This document shows, in pieces, positions 50,726 through 58,918 of a stretch of 64,000 nucleotides of DNA. The DNA lies in contig NZ_STGA01000006.1 of NCBI RefSeq assembly GCF_005222835.1, positions 114,832-178,831 on the forward strand. Direction: 5' to 3'. Each line of letters starts with the position of its first letter. Positions within the stretch are counted from its first letter, which is position 1. This DNA comes from Rhizobium sp. FKY42. GTDB lineage: Bacteria; Pseudomonadota; Alphaproteobacteria; Rhizobiales; Rhizobiaceae. The notes beneath the pieces were generated by a model that saw nothing but the letters and a program-made list of their open reading frames with translations, had not been told where the DNA came from and searched no databases. A program made the position numbers and the translations under genes.

Positions 50726-50759
50726 CCTCTGCCGACCCTATCGTTCGAAGAGGATCATC

Positions 50760-51617
50760 ATGAGTATTCAACATCCTGCATTTGCGAAGGGCCATGTGGC
50801 CGTCATCACAGGCGCGGCTTCCGGCATCGGCCTTGCCGCAGCCAAGGAATTCGCCCGTAATGGCCTGTGCGTTGTCCTGGCTGATCTGGAAGGCGACAAA
50901 CTTGCTGCAGCCTGCGAAGAGGTCAGAGCGCTTGCTGAAGGCGGTGAAGCCGATGTCGTTGCCATCGCCACGGATGTTTCGAAGCCAGATCAGATTGAAT
51001 CTCTTGAGCGTGCGGTGATCCAGAGATTTGGACGTGTCCATGTTCTGATGAACAATGCGGGCATCCAGCCGGGCAGCGCCATGTTTGGTCCGCAGGCGAA
51101 CTGGGATAGCGTGCTCGCCGTCAACCTGATGGGCGTCATCCATGGAACCCGAATTTTCGCCAATGACATGATGGCGCACAATGACCCGGCAGTGATTATC
51201 AATACCGGTTCGAAACAGGGCATCACAACACCGCCCGGCGATCCCGCCTACAATATCTCCAAGGCCGGCGTAAAGGCGTTTACCGAAGCGCTCCAACATC
51301 AGCTGCGCAATACGGAAGGATGCCATGTCGAGGCACACCTGCTGATCCCCGGTTTTGTCTACACCGGCCTCACCGCCAATGGCCGGACCGAAAAGCCGGC
51401 AGGTGCCTGGACGCCGGAACAGACGGTCGAGTTCATGTTCAGAAGCATCGAGCGCGGCGATTTCTATATCCTCTGCCCAGACAATGATGTGGATCGTCCC
51501 ACGGATGAACGCCGGATTGCCTGGGCCGCGGGCGATATCATCGAAAACCGCCCGCCACTATCGCGTTGGCACAGGGATTACGCGGACGCCGCAAGTACCT
51601 TCATCGCCAGGCGCTGA
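50760..51617 (+). CDS. Short-chain dehydrogenase/reductase
   Basis: Classical SDR of 285 residues. The cofactor motif is ITGAASGIGLAAAKEFARNG near residue 15, and ADLEGDKL after the second strand suggests NAD preference. VLMNNAGIQPGSAMF is the structural motif near residue 90. The catalytic Ser is in IINTGSKQGITTP and the Tyr/Lys in AYNISKAGVKAF. AGAGGA seven bases before ATG 50760 supports the start. The C-terminal extension LCPDNDVDRPTDERRIAWAAG is typical of a subgroup of rhizobial SDRs. The substrate is unknown. Confidence 0.92.
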   Translation: MSIQHPAFAKGHVAVITGAASGIGLAAAKEFARNGLCVVLADLEGDKLAAACEEVRALAEGGEADVVAIATDVSKPDQIESLERAVIQRFGRVHVLMNNAGIQPGSAMFGPQANWDSVLAVNLMGVIHGTRIFANDMMAHNDPAVIINTGSKQGITTPPGDPAYNISKAGVKAFTEALQHQLRNTEGCHVEAHLLIPGFVYTGLTANGRTEKPAGAWTPEQTVEFMFRSIERGDFYILCPDNDVDRPTDERRIAWAAGDIIENRPPLSRWHRDYADAASTFIARR

Positions 51618-51638
51618 TTGGCAAATTAGGCAATACGG

Positions 51639-51676
51639 GATAAAGCTTCGGAACACCCTATGTCCGAGGCTTTATC
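51639..51676 (+). promoter_or_regulatory. 14-bp hairpin covering the LysE-gene ribosome-binding region
   Basis: GATAAAGCTTCGGA (51639-51652) pairs with TCCGAGGCTTTATC (51663-51676), 13 Watson-Crick pairs and one T-G pair around a 10-base loop. The right arm contains GAGG, the best ribosome-binding site for ATG 51678, and the alternative ATG 51660 sits in the loop. It starts 22 bases after the SDR stop. No T-tract follows, so it is better read as a translation-control structure than a terminator. Confidence 0.6.
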
Positions 51677-51677
51677 G

Positions 51678-52319
51678 ATGGATTTCCTGCCCAGCGCCGC
51701 GACCCTGATCACATTCACCGGCATGTGCCTGCTGCTGGCCATCACGCCAGGGCCGGATATGACGCTCTCCATCAGTCGTGCGCTTTCGCAAGGCAGCAAG
51801 CGCGCGCTCTACGTGGTGCTCGGTACGACCATCGGCATCATGATCCACACCCTGCTCGTAGCCTTTGGCGTGTCTGCCCTCATCACCGCCTCGCCCACCG
51901 CCTTCTTCCTGCTGAAGACCGGCGGTGCGGCCTACCTGCTCTGGCTCGCCATTCAGGCCGTTCGTTACGGCTCAAACCTGAAGGTTGAGGCGATCGAAGG
52001 TGAAAAGACATCCATATGGGCCAATATCTCCACTGGCCTTTGGGTGAACCTGTTGAATCCCAAGGTCATCATTTTCTTCATGACCTTTCTGCCGCAATTC
52101 GTCACGGCAGGCGATCCGGCGGTGACGCAGAAGCTGATCTTCCTAGGCTTCTTCTTCATCTTCGTCGGCAGCCCGATCAACGTCTTGGTGATTTTCGCCG
52201 CCGACCGGCTGGCAAAGTGGCTGCAAGCCAATCCGAAGATCTTGCGTGGTATTGATTACACCTTCGCCGGTGTCTTCTCCATGTTCGCCATCAAGATCTT
52301 CATGACGCAGGCGCGTTGA
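51678..52319 (+). CDS. LysE/RhtB family amino-acid exporter
   Basis: A 213-residue membrane protein with six hydrophobic segments. The N-terminal signature is CLLLAITPGPDMTLSISRAL near residue 20, with the conserved TPGP. LWVNLLNPKVIIFFMTFLPQF near residue 120 is the second family block, with NPK. ATG 51678 has GAGG eight bases upstream; ATG 51660 would add six residues. The family exports amino acids or homoserine lactones; the substrate here is not known. The mRNA hairpin over its start suggests controlled translation. Confidence 0.92.
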   Translation: MDFLPSAATLITFTGMCLLLAITPGPDMTLSISRALSQGSKRALYVVLGTTIGIMIHTLLVAFGVSALITASPTAFFLLKTGGAAYLLWLAIQAVRYGSNLKVEAIEGEKTSIWANISTGLWVNLLNPKVIIFFMTFLPQFVTAGDPAVTQKLIFLGFFFIFVGSPINVLVIFAADRLAKWLQANPKILRGIDYTFAGVFSMFAIKIFMTQAR

Positions 52320-52326
52320 TTGAATA

Positions 52327-52348
52327 CTGGAGGCTGAAACGCCCCCAG
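52327..52348. terminator. Hairpin between convergent LysE and ABC ATPase genes
   Basis: CTGGAGGC (52327-52334) pairs with GCCCCCAG (52341-52348), seven of eight positions, around TGAAAC. CTTTAT follows on the plus strand. It lies in the 31-base gap between two convergent genes and may serve as a weak end signal for LysE. Confidence 0.5.
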
Positions 52349-52350
52349 CT

Positions 52351-53145
52351 TTATCCGATCAGCAATTCGTCATCGTCCAGCTTCTGGCCGCGAATCTTGC
52401 GGAACATCTCTATCAGGTCTTCCACCTGCAGATCCTTGCGGCTGTCTCCGGATACATCGAGAACAATCTCGCCTCCATGCAGCATGATGGTGCGGTCACC
52501 ATAGTCCAGCGCCTGCCGCATGGAGTGCGTTACCATGAGTGTCGTGAGCTTGCGCTCCGACACCACCTGATGGGTCAATTGCATCACGAATTCCGCCATA
52601 CCCGGATCGAGCGCCGCAGTGTGCTCATCAAGCAGCAGAACGTCGGAACCGGCAAGCGTTGCCATCACCAGAGACACCGCCTGCCGCTGACCGCCAGACA
52701 ACAGGTCCATGCGATCCTTCAGCCGGTTCTCAAGCCCGAGATTCAAGGAGGCGATGCGCTCCTGGAAGAAGGCGCGACGTTTGGAGCCAAGTGCTGGCAG
52801 AAGCCCCCGCACTGTGCCGCGTGCTGCGGCCAACGCCAGATTTTCCTCGATTGTCAGCGCCCCGCAGCTTCCGGCGAGCGGATCCTGAAAAACGCGCGCC
52901 ACTTGCCCGGCGCGAGCAGCAGTCGGCTTGCGGCTGACTTCGGCATTCCCGATCATCACCCGTCCCGCCGTTGGCAGAACATCGCCTGCCAGCACACCCA
53001 GAAGGGTCGATTTGCCAGCTCCGTTCGAACCAATGACGGTGACGAAGGAACCGGTCTTGATGGTCAGGTCGATCTTCTTCAATGCCTGCTTCTGAAGCGG
53101 TGTACCGCGACCAAAAACGACCTGAATATCACTGAGCGAAATCAT
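52351..53145 (-). CDS. ABC transporter ATP-binding protein (COG1101 type)
   Basis: A 264-residue ATPase. Walker A is VIGSNGAGKSTLLGVL near residue 38, the signature is DLLSGGQRQAVSLVMATL near residue 147, and Walker B is VLLLDEHTAALDPG near residue 171. The DEHTAALDP form, with His where most have Pro, is characteristic of the ATPase that pairs with the COG4120 permease and COG2984 binding protein. It is the last gene of the three-gene importer and overlaps the permease by four bases. Confidence 0.93.
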   Translation of the reverse strand: MISLSDIQVVFGRGTPLQKQALKKIDLTIKTGSFVTVIGSNGAGKSTLLGVLAGDVLPTAGRVMIGNAEVSRKPTAARAGQVARVFQDPLAGSCGALTIEENLALAAARGTVRGLLPALGSKRRAFFQERIASLNLGLENRLKDRMDLLSGGQRQAVSLVMATLAGSDVLLLDEHTAALDPGMAEFVMQLTHQVVSERKLTTLMVTHSMRQALDYGDRTIMLHGGEIVLDVSGDSRKDLQVEDLIEMFRKIRGQKLDDDELLIG

Positions 53146-54023
53146 GCGGCACCTCCCGAACGACGCAAGCGCGGCAGAATGAGCGCGATAGCAACCAGAA
53201 CAGCCGTCACAAAATTCAGGTCAGACGCCTTGAGACCCAAAGCATCACTGGACAGAGCAAGCTGGATCGCCAGACGATAGGCAATCGAACCCAATACGCA
53301 GCCGATCAGCGCCAGCAAAATGCCGCGGGCACCCAGAAGCGTTTCACCGATGATGACGGCGGCAAGTCCGACCACAATGGTGCCGACACCGGACGTCACG
53401 TCGGCAAAGCCGTTCGTCTGCGCAAACAACGCGCCGCCCAGTGCCACTAGAGCATTGGAAAGCGCCATGCCCAGATAGATCTGGCCGCCCGTGTTCACGC
53501 CCTGGGCACGCGCCATGCGCGGATTTGCGCCTGTTGCCCGCATGGCAAGACCCGCATCGCTCTCCAGAAACCGCCAGACAAGGATGATCGCCACAATGAC
53601 GAGCAGGCCAACAAACACAGGCCGCACGAGATATTCCGGCACGCCTTGGCCGAAGAAGGGTGAAAGCATTGTATCCTGATTGAGCAGCGCCACGTTCGGC
53701 TTGCCCATGACGCGCAGGTTCACGGAGAAGAGCGCAATCATCGTCAGGATCGAGGCGAGCAGGTTCAGGATCTTGAAGCGCACATTCAATGTGGCTGTCA
53801 CGAGACCGGCCGCGGCACCGGCCACCATGGCAACGGCAGTCGAAAGCCACGGGTCGAGACCGCTGATGATCAACACAGCGGCAACAGCGGCACCAAGCGG
53901 AAAGGATCCGTCCACGGTAAGATCCGGAAAATCGAGAATGCGGAAGGCGAGATAAACCCCAATCGCGACGAACGCGAAAACGAGGCCCAGTTCGACAGCG
54001 CCCCAGAAAGCAATTTGGCTCAC
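53142..54023 (-). CDS. ABC transporter permease (COG4120 type)
   Basis: A 293-residue inner-membrane permease with about eight hydrophobic segments. The N-terminal AFVAIGVYLAFRILDFPDLT and VDGSFPLGAAVAAVLI are hallmarks of this group, related to the branched-chain amino-acid type permeases. It continues with ARAQGVNTGGQIYLGMALSN. I start it at GTG 54023, which has AAGGA seven bases upstream; the longer frame adds a non-conserved leader. It lies 63 bases after the binding-protein gene. The transported substrate is unknown. Confidence 0.9.
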   Translation of the reverse strand: MSQIAFWGAVELGLVFAFVAIGVYLAFRILDFPDLTVDGSFPLGAAVAAVLIISGLDPWLSTAVAMVAGAAAGLVTATLNVRFKILNLLASILTMIALFSVNLRVMGKPNVALLNQDTMLSPFFGQGVPEYLVRPVFVGLLVIVAIILVWRFLESDAGLAMRATGANPRMARAQGVNTGGQIYLGMALSNALVALGGALFAQTNGFADVTSGVGTIVVGLAAVIIGETLLGARGILLALIGCVLGSIAYRLAIQLALSSDALGLKASDLNFVTAVLVAIALILPRLRRSGGAA

Positions 54024-54050
54024 GATCAAGTCCTTGATGGGCAAGAGGAA

Positions 54051-54074
54051 GAGGCTTCGGTGTCCCGAAGCCTC
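54051..54074 (-). repeat. Intercistronic hairpin between binding protein and permease genes
   Basis: GAGGCTTCGG (54051-54060) pairs with CCGAAGCCTC (54065-54074), a perfect 10-bp stem. It lies 12 bases after the binding-protein stop on the minus strand, without a T-tract. Such hairpins commonly protect the upstream message and lower expression of downstream transporter genes. Confidence 0.65.
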
Positions 54075-54086
54075 CTCTAAAGTCAA

Positions 54087-55040
54087 TTATTCGATGATCT
54101 TCGTTGCGCGCTTGGTGGCGCTTTCCGGCAAGGTGAGGCCCACAGCAGCGGCAGCCTTCTTGTTCAGCACAAGATCGGTACCGACAGCAACCTTGGCCGG
54201 AATGTCGCCGGGCTTTTCACCCTTCAGAACTCGAACGACGATCTGGCCGGTCTGCTTGCCCACGTCGAAATAGTTGAAGCCCAGAGCTGCAATCGCGCCA
54301 CGAGCTACGGAATCCGTATCAGCTGCATAAAGCGGCAGCTTTGCCTCTGCAGCAACGCCTGCAGCAGCCTCAAAGGCGGAAACGATTGTGTTGTCGGTGG
54401 GAACGTAGATCACGTCGGCCTTGCCGACCAGTGCGCGGGTTGCACCCTGCACTTCAGCAGATTTGGTCGCTACCGATTCCACCACCTTCAAGCCCGCCTT
54501 GTGAGCGGCAGCCTTGAGCGCAGCAAGCGTAGACACTGAATTGGCCTCGGCGGAATTGTAGATGTAGCCGATCGTCTTGGCATTCGGCGTGATCTCCTTG
54601 ATCAGCGCCAGATGATCCGCGACCGGCAGCATGTCGGAAAGCCCAGTCACGTTGCGACCCGGCTTTTCCATGTCCTTGATCAGTTGCGCGCCAACCGGAT
54701 CCGATACGGCTGTGAAGACGATCGGAATGTCGCGCGTTGCCCCGACGATAGCCTGAGCGGACGGTGTGGAAATCGGCACGATGACATTGGGAGCGTCACC
54801 TACGAACTGACGCGCGATCTGCGCAGCCGTACCCGGATTGCCCTGTGCCGACTGATAGACGAATTTCAGGTTCTCGCCTTCCTTGTAGCCGGCCTCGGCC
54901 AGAGCCTGCTTCACGCCGTCGCGCGCGGCATCAAGAGCCGGATGTTCAACAATAGCGGTGACGGCCACAGTCACATTTTCGGCATGGGCGGGAAGAATGA
55001 AGGCAGTCGCGGCTGCGAAAGCCAGGATCAGGCGGCGCAT
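54087..55040 (-). CDS. ABC transporter substrate-binding protein (COG2984 type)
   Basis: A 317-residue periplasmic binding protein. The signal peptide is RRLILAFAAATAFILPAHA with cleavage before ENVTVAV. The mature protein has the family marks EHPALDAARDGVKQALAEAG near residue 35, then PNVIVPISTPSAQAI and DIPIVFTAVSDPVGAQLI near residue 110. GGAGG six bases before ATG 55040 supports the start. In Gram-positive bacteria, related systems carry aromatic amino acids (TrpXYZ); the rhizobial ligand is not known. It leads the operon with the permease and ATPase. Confidence 0.93.
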   Translation of the reverse strand: MRRLILAFAAATAFILPAHAENVTVAVTAIVEHPALDAARDGVKQALAEAGYKEGENLKFVYQSAQGNPGTAAQIARQFVGDAPNVIVPISTPSAQAIVGATRDIPIVFTAVSDPVGAQLIKDMEKPGRNVTGLSDMLPVADHLALIKEITPNAKTIGYIYNSAEANSVSTLAALKAAAHKAGLKVVESVATKSAEVQGATRALVGKADVIYVPTDNTIVSAFEAAAGVAAEAKLPLYAADTDSVARGAIAALGFNYFDVGKQTGQIVVRVLKGEKPGDIPAKVAVGTDLVLNKKAAAAVGLTLPESATKRATKIIE

Positions 55041-55199
55041 GGTTTCCTCCGGTGTCATTATCATTGTGGCTGTCTTTTAGGCCGCAAGACAACCGGAGGA
55101 AAGCTACTTCACCTCACCTTTACGCGATATCTGCACAAAAACAGCGCAGAAAGCCTCAAGATGAGGCATATAAGAGTATTCTACAGCAATTAGATCCAA

Positions 55200-56444
55200 T
55201 CAATCGTCATCTTCGCCGTGGCCAGCAATCATCATGGCCTCGAAAGCCAGACGCTCGGTCTTGCGCATCCGCTCTGATTCGGATTTCAGCTGACCGCAGG
55301 CGGCCAGAATATCACGTCCGCGTGGCGTGCGAATCGGTGAGGCATAACCTGCCTGGTTGATGAAATCGGCGAACTTCTCGATCGTCGCCCAATCCGAGCA
55401 TTGGTAGTTGGTGCCCGGCCAAGGGTTGAACGGAATGAGGTTGATCTTTGCCGGAACGCCCTTGAGCAGCTTGATGAGCGCCTTGGCATCTTCAAGACTG
55501 TCATTGACGTCCTTCAGCATCACATATTCGAAGGTGATGCGGCGGGCATTCGAAAGACCCGGATAGTCGCGGCAGGCCTCGATCAGTTCCTTGAGCGGAT
55601 ATTTCTTGTTGATCGGCACCAGCATGTCACGCAGCTCATCGCGCACCGCATGCAGCGAGATCGCCAGCATCACGCCAATCTCATCGCCCGTGCGATAGAT
55701 TTCCGGCACGACGCCGGAGGTGGAAAGCGTAATCCGACGCTTGGACAGCGAAAGACCATCGCCATCAGAGGCGATCAGCAGCGCGTTCTTCACATGCTCG
55801 AAATTGTAAAGCGGTTCACCCATGCCCATCATGACGATATTGGTGACCTTGCGATCACCCGTCGGCACGAAGGCACCGGGCGGCGTATCGGCACCGGGAA
55901 AATCCCCCAGGCGATCACGCGCCAGAAGAAGCTGCGACAGAATCTCTTCCGATGTCAGGTTGCGCACAAGCCGCTGCGTTCCGGTGTGACAGAACGAGCA
56001 GGTCAGCGAACAGCCCACCTGGCTGGAAATGCAAAGCGTGCCACGCCCTTCTTCAGGAATATAGACGGTTTCCACTTCGACTGGACGTCCAGCACCGCGC
56101 GGTGGAAAGCGCAGCAACCACTTGCGCGTGCCATCGTTAGAAACCTGTTCTTCCACGACTTCCGGACGCGCAATGGTAAAATGCTGCTTCAGCATTTCAC
56201 GCATGTCCTTGGCAACGTTCGTCATGGCATCGAAATCCGAAACGCCACGAATGTAGAGCCAGTGCCAAAGCTGGCTCACACGCATACGCACCTGCTTTTC
56301 GGGAACGCCCTTTTCCTTCAGGGCCTGCGCCAGTTGCTCGCGCGTTAGGCCAACCAAAGACGGTTTGCCGGACAAAAGATCCGGATTCGCCACAAGCGGC
56401 GCCTTCACCAGATCTGCAACTGCCATGACGTTGGAAGCGGTCAT
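55200..56444 (-). CDS. rlmN: 23S rRNA (A2503-C2)/tRNA (A37-C2) methyltransferase RlmN
   Basis: Radical SAM enzyme that methylates C2 of A2503 in 23S rRNA and A37 of some tRNAs. The cluster-binding CxxxCxxC is in [13 protein letters not shown] near residue 160. Upstream is [16 protein letters not shown], and [17 protein letters not shown] follows near residue 205. The C-terminal catalytic Cys is likely the one in [13 protein letters not shown] near residue 388. ATG 56444 gives 414 residues with AGGA nine bases upstream; the longer frame is unsupported. Confidence 0.97.
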   Translation of the reverse strand: MTASNVMAVADLVKAPLVANPDLLSGKPSLVGLTREQLAQALKEKGVPEKQVRMRVSQLWHWLYIRGVSDFDAMTNVAKDMREMLKQHFTIARPEVVEEQVSNDGTRKWLLRFPPRGAGRPVEVETVYIPEEGRGTLCISSQVGCSLTCSFCHTGTQRLVRNLTSEEILSQLLLARDRLGDFPGADTPPGAFVPTGDRKVTNIVMMGMGEPLYNFEHVKNALLIASDGDGLSLSKRRITLSTSGVVPEIYRTGDEIGVMLAISLHAVRDELRDMLVPINKKYPLKELIEACRDYPGLSNARRITFEYVMLKDVNDSLEDAKALIKLLKGVPAKINLIPFNPWPGTNYQCSDWATIEKFADFINQAGYASPIRTPRGRDILAACGQLKSESERMRKTERLAFEAMMIAGHGEDDD

Positions 56445-56625
56445 TCCAAAATATCCTATCCGAGCGGGTAAAGGAATTACCCGATTCCGGCCAGCGTGTC
56501 CGATTGCCTGTGCGTGAAATGCGAACGAGTTGCGCTCCACACAAGGGTATCCGTTAAGAAACCCGGAGGATCGTCTCGCAGGGCCGCGCTTTAGCACTGT
56601 TTTTGCCATTCGTCACCCCCAACGC

Positions 56626-56649
56626 AAAAAGGCCGGAGCGACCGGCCTT
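56626..56649 (-). terminator. Rho-independent terminator of the IalB-like gene
   Basis: AAGGCCGG (56629-56636) pairs with CCGGCCTT (56642-56649) around a 5-base loop. On the minus strand the stem runs into a T-tract (TTTTTGCG). It lies 24 bases beyond the stop at 56674. Confidence 0.93.
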
Positions 56650-56673
56650 GAAGCACAGAATGGGAATGGAGGC

Positions 56674-57183
56674 TTACTTGCAGGTCTCGATCTGCTTCAG
56701 CGCCTGCGAGAGGCCCGCCAGCGAATACGAATAGCTGGTGCCCGTTCCACGCAGCGAGGTCGCCTTGACGGTCATGTTGGATCCGGTCTTCATGGCAGCC
56801 ACGAGTGCGGGCTCTTCGGCAGCATTCTCCACCCAGGCAGCCTTGTCTTTCACGAACATCACGAAGTTCTTCTTGTCGATCGTGACATTCACCTTGGAGT
56901 CTGCCTTGAGGGGGTAACCCATCATGGCCTGCGGCTCGTAGGAAATGTTCTGACCCGGACGCTGGGAGATGATGAAGAAGATATCGCCATGATCAACGCT
57001 TGCCGGCTCCTTCGATGTCGGAACGGACAAGACATAGCAGACGGTAGAATTGCCGGACTTGTAGGAATAGGCGCCCCAGGCCTTGAATTGCTGGATACGC
57101 GTCGGAGACGGTGCCTGCGCTGCAGCTACGCTTGCGCCAGCGAGCAAGAGAGTCGACGCGATGGCGATCTTCTTAAGAAACAT
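56674..57183 (-). CDS. Invasion-associated locus B (IalB) family secreted protein
   Basis: A 169-residue exported protein. A signal peptide (FLKKIAIASTLLLAGASVAAA) is followed by the IalB-type beta domain. This shows AWGAYSYKSGNSTVCYVLSV near residue 35, ISQRPGQNISYEPQ near residue 74, and the closing TSLRGTGTSYSYSLAGLSQAL near residue 143. Two cysteines (one in CYVL, one at the C-terminal ETCK) may form a disulfide. IalB was named in Bartonella for erythrocyte invasion, but the family is widespread in non-invasive rhizobia. It is a single-gene unit with its own terminator. Confidence 0.85.
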   Translation of the reverse strand: MFLKKIAIASTLLLAGASVAAAQAPSPTRIQQFKAWGAYSYKSGNSTVCYVLSVPTSKEPASVDHGDIFFIISQRPGQNISYEPQAMMGYPLKADSKVNVTIDKKNFVMFVKDKAAWVENAAEEPALVAAMKTGSNMTVKATSLRGTGTSYSYSLAGLSQALKQIETCK

Positions 57184-57465
57184 GTTGTCCTGCCAGTGTT
57201 CTGATGAAAGGCCGACCGCACGACATGGCCGGGCCTCAAGGGTCGCGATCAGTTAGACTTTGACTTAATTCTGGTTACCAAACCGTCAACGCCGCCTTCA
57301 ATAAAAACGGCTATCCCGGCTCAAAAGGCTGATCACGAACCAAACCGAGGCAGTTGCCTCCATTGTGTACCGCAATCTCTCCAGCTTACGAAAGATGCGA
57401 TGATTAGGGCAGGAATTTGACATCGTGAACTGACAGCATAAACGAAGCTGAAAATGGAACCTGCA

Positions 57466-57876
57466 TCAGAATCTAGAGCCGTCTGCTGCTGGGGCTGTTG
57501 TCATGGCGGGATCGGCAGCAAGGGCTTCATCAGCCGCCTCATGATGACTATCCTTGATGTGCGTCTGTATCATCCGGAAAGCGGCCGCCAGAACAGCCAC
57601 ATCATCCGTGAATCCGACGACAGCCAGGAAATCCGGCACGACATCGATGGGAAGAACGAAGTAGCCGAGGGCTGCGAGCAAGACACCGCGGACACGCGTG
57701 GGCGTCGTCGGGTCCATAGCGCAATAATAGGCAGCCACGACGTCACGGCTGAACGGAACATAGCGGGCGGCGCGTTTCATCGTTGGCCAGAACTTCGAGC
57801 GGACGGAGTTTTCCCGTCTGGTTTGCGTTGCTTCGTCACCGGGAAGCAGAATCTCGCCAATCTTGACATCGTCCAT
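57466..57876 (-). CDS. YkvA/DUF1232 family protein
   Basis: A 136-residue protein with the DUF1232 core. RDVVAAYYCAMDPTTPTRVRG near residue 45 precedes VLLAALGYFVLPIDVVPDFLAVVGFTDDVAVL (positions about 66-97), which holds the conserved Y-F/I-x-x-P-x-D-x-x-P-D and DD motifs. One membrane helix is probable there. The function is unknown. It lies 58 bases after phhB on the same strand. The 282 bases downstream to the IalB-like gene hold no feature that I can support beyond that gene's promoter region. Confidence 0.9.
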   Translation of the reverse strand: MDDVKIGEILLPGDEATQTRRENSVRSKFWPTMKRAARYVPFSRDVVAAYYCAMDPTTPTRVRGVLLAALGYFVLPIDVVPDFLAVVGFTDDVAVLAAAFRMIQTHIKDSHHEAADEALAADPAMTTAPAADGSRF

Positions 57877-57934
57877 CGTGATCTCCGCTGAAGCCTTGCA
57901 CGTCCTTCATATATGGGTCCGCACATCCAGGCAT

Positions 57935-58237
57935 TCAAATCCGGTGGGTGCTGGCACACTCCATCGCGTGAGCAAGCTTTACATCCAGCTCAGTCACGCC
58001 CTGGGCATCATGCGTTGTGAGCGTCACATCTACCCTCGAGTAAACGTTGAACCATTCAGGATGATGATCGAGCTTTTCGGCAACCAGCGCACATTCCACC
58101 ATGAAGCCGAAGGCCTCGACGAAATTACGAAATTTGAAGGTCTTGCAGATAGCAAGCCCGTCCTCCCTCAGCCTCCAGCCGGACAGGGAGGCAAGTTCCG
58201 TTTCGATCTCCGATGCTTTCAATCTGGCTCTGGACAT
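57935..58237 (-). CDS. phhB: 4a-hydroxytetrahydrobiopterin (pterin-4a-carbinolamine) dehydratase
   Basis: A 100-residue PCD/DCoH enzyme that dehydrates 4a-hydroxy-tetrahydropterin. The catalytic motif is [20 protein letters not shown] near residue 55, with the HH-P-x-W core. [20 protein letters not shown] follows, completing the family pattern. It lies six bases after thpR on the same strand. No phenylalanine hydroxylase gene is nearby, so its role may be in general pterin recycling or a side function. Confidence 0.96.
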   Translation of the reverse strand: MSRARLKASEIETELASLSGWRLREDGLAICKTFKFRNFVEAFGFMVECALVAEKLDHHPEWFNVYSRVDVTLTTHDAQGVTELDVKLAHAMECASTHRI

Positions 58238-58243
58238 AAGCCT

Positions 58244-58831
58244 TCAGTAGACGCTGTTTTCGCTGGCCAGTTCGCCAGTTGCGTAGGATGCCAAGCTTTC
58301 CTGAAGCGGAAAAACCTCTTCCGTCAGATAAGGCCCGCCCCCGACCGATTCCTTCGAGGACATCAGCACGAAACGCGGAACCGTGAATGACATTGTATGA
58401 AAGTTTCCACGCCCTGACAGGTATTGGACTACGTCGTCCAGTCGGGAATTTTTCAAGCGTGCAAGGGTGACGTGCGGCGTGAATTTGCGCGGATCCGGCG
58501 CAAGCCCAATCCGCATGCAAATGCGGTCAATCTCGCCTTGCAAGGCCTGAAGTTCTGGAGACGGAGAGACGCCAGCCCAGATCGAATGCGGCTTCTTCGA
58601 TCCGAAAGAACCAATTCCCGTCAGCGTCAGTTGGAACTCCTCGCGATCGATGCGATCCAAACGATCAACAATCTCATCAGCAGTTCGTCCGTCGACGTCG
58701 CCGATGAAACGCAAGGTAATGTGATAGTTTTCGACATCGATCCAGCGCGCACCGGGCAGTCCTCCCCTCAGCAGGGAAAGGCTCAGGGCAATATGGCGCG
58801 GGATTTCGAGGGCGGTGAAAAGTCTCGGCAT
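58244..58831 (-). CDS. thpR: RNA 2',3'-cyclic phosphodiesterase (2'-5' RNA ligase family)
   Basis: A 195-residue 2H phosphoesterase. The two HxTx motifs are in NYHITLRFIGDVDG near residue 36 and in KFTPHVTLARLKN near residue 125. The protein begins MPRLFTALEIPRHI, as usual for ThpR/LigT. GAGGAGG seven bases before the ATG gives a strong ribosome-binding site. It is followed closely by phhB. Its physiological RNA substrate is unsettled. Confidence 0.95.
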   Translation of the reverse strand: MPRLFTALEIPRHIALSLSLLRGGLPGARWIDVENYHITLRFIGDVDGRTADEIVDRLDRIDREEFQLTLTGIGSFGSKKPHSIWAGVSPSPELQALQGEIDRICMRIGLAPDPRKFTPHVTLARLKNSRLDDVVQYLSGRGNFHTMSFTVPRFVLMSSKESVGGGPYLTEEVFPLQESLASYATGELASENSVY

Positions 58832-58918
58832 ACGCGAACCTCCTCGAATCTAATGCAGTGTCAACAGCGGAACACGCAATTGCGTCCCGTGCAAGCCGCT
58901 TTTTTTGCCCTGCAAAAA

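Noticed and set aside
57184..57465. Possible small RNA or gene in the largest same-strand gap
   Set aside because: I could see no stable hairpin with a T-tract, no good ribosome-binding site with a frame, and no convincing promoter pair beyond what the IalB-like gene would need.
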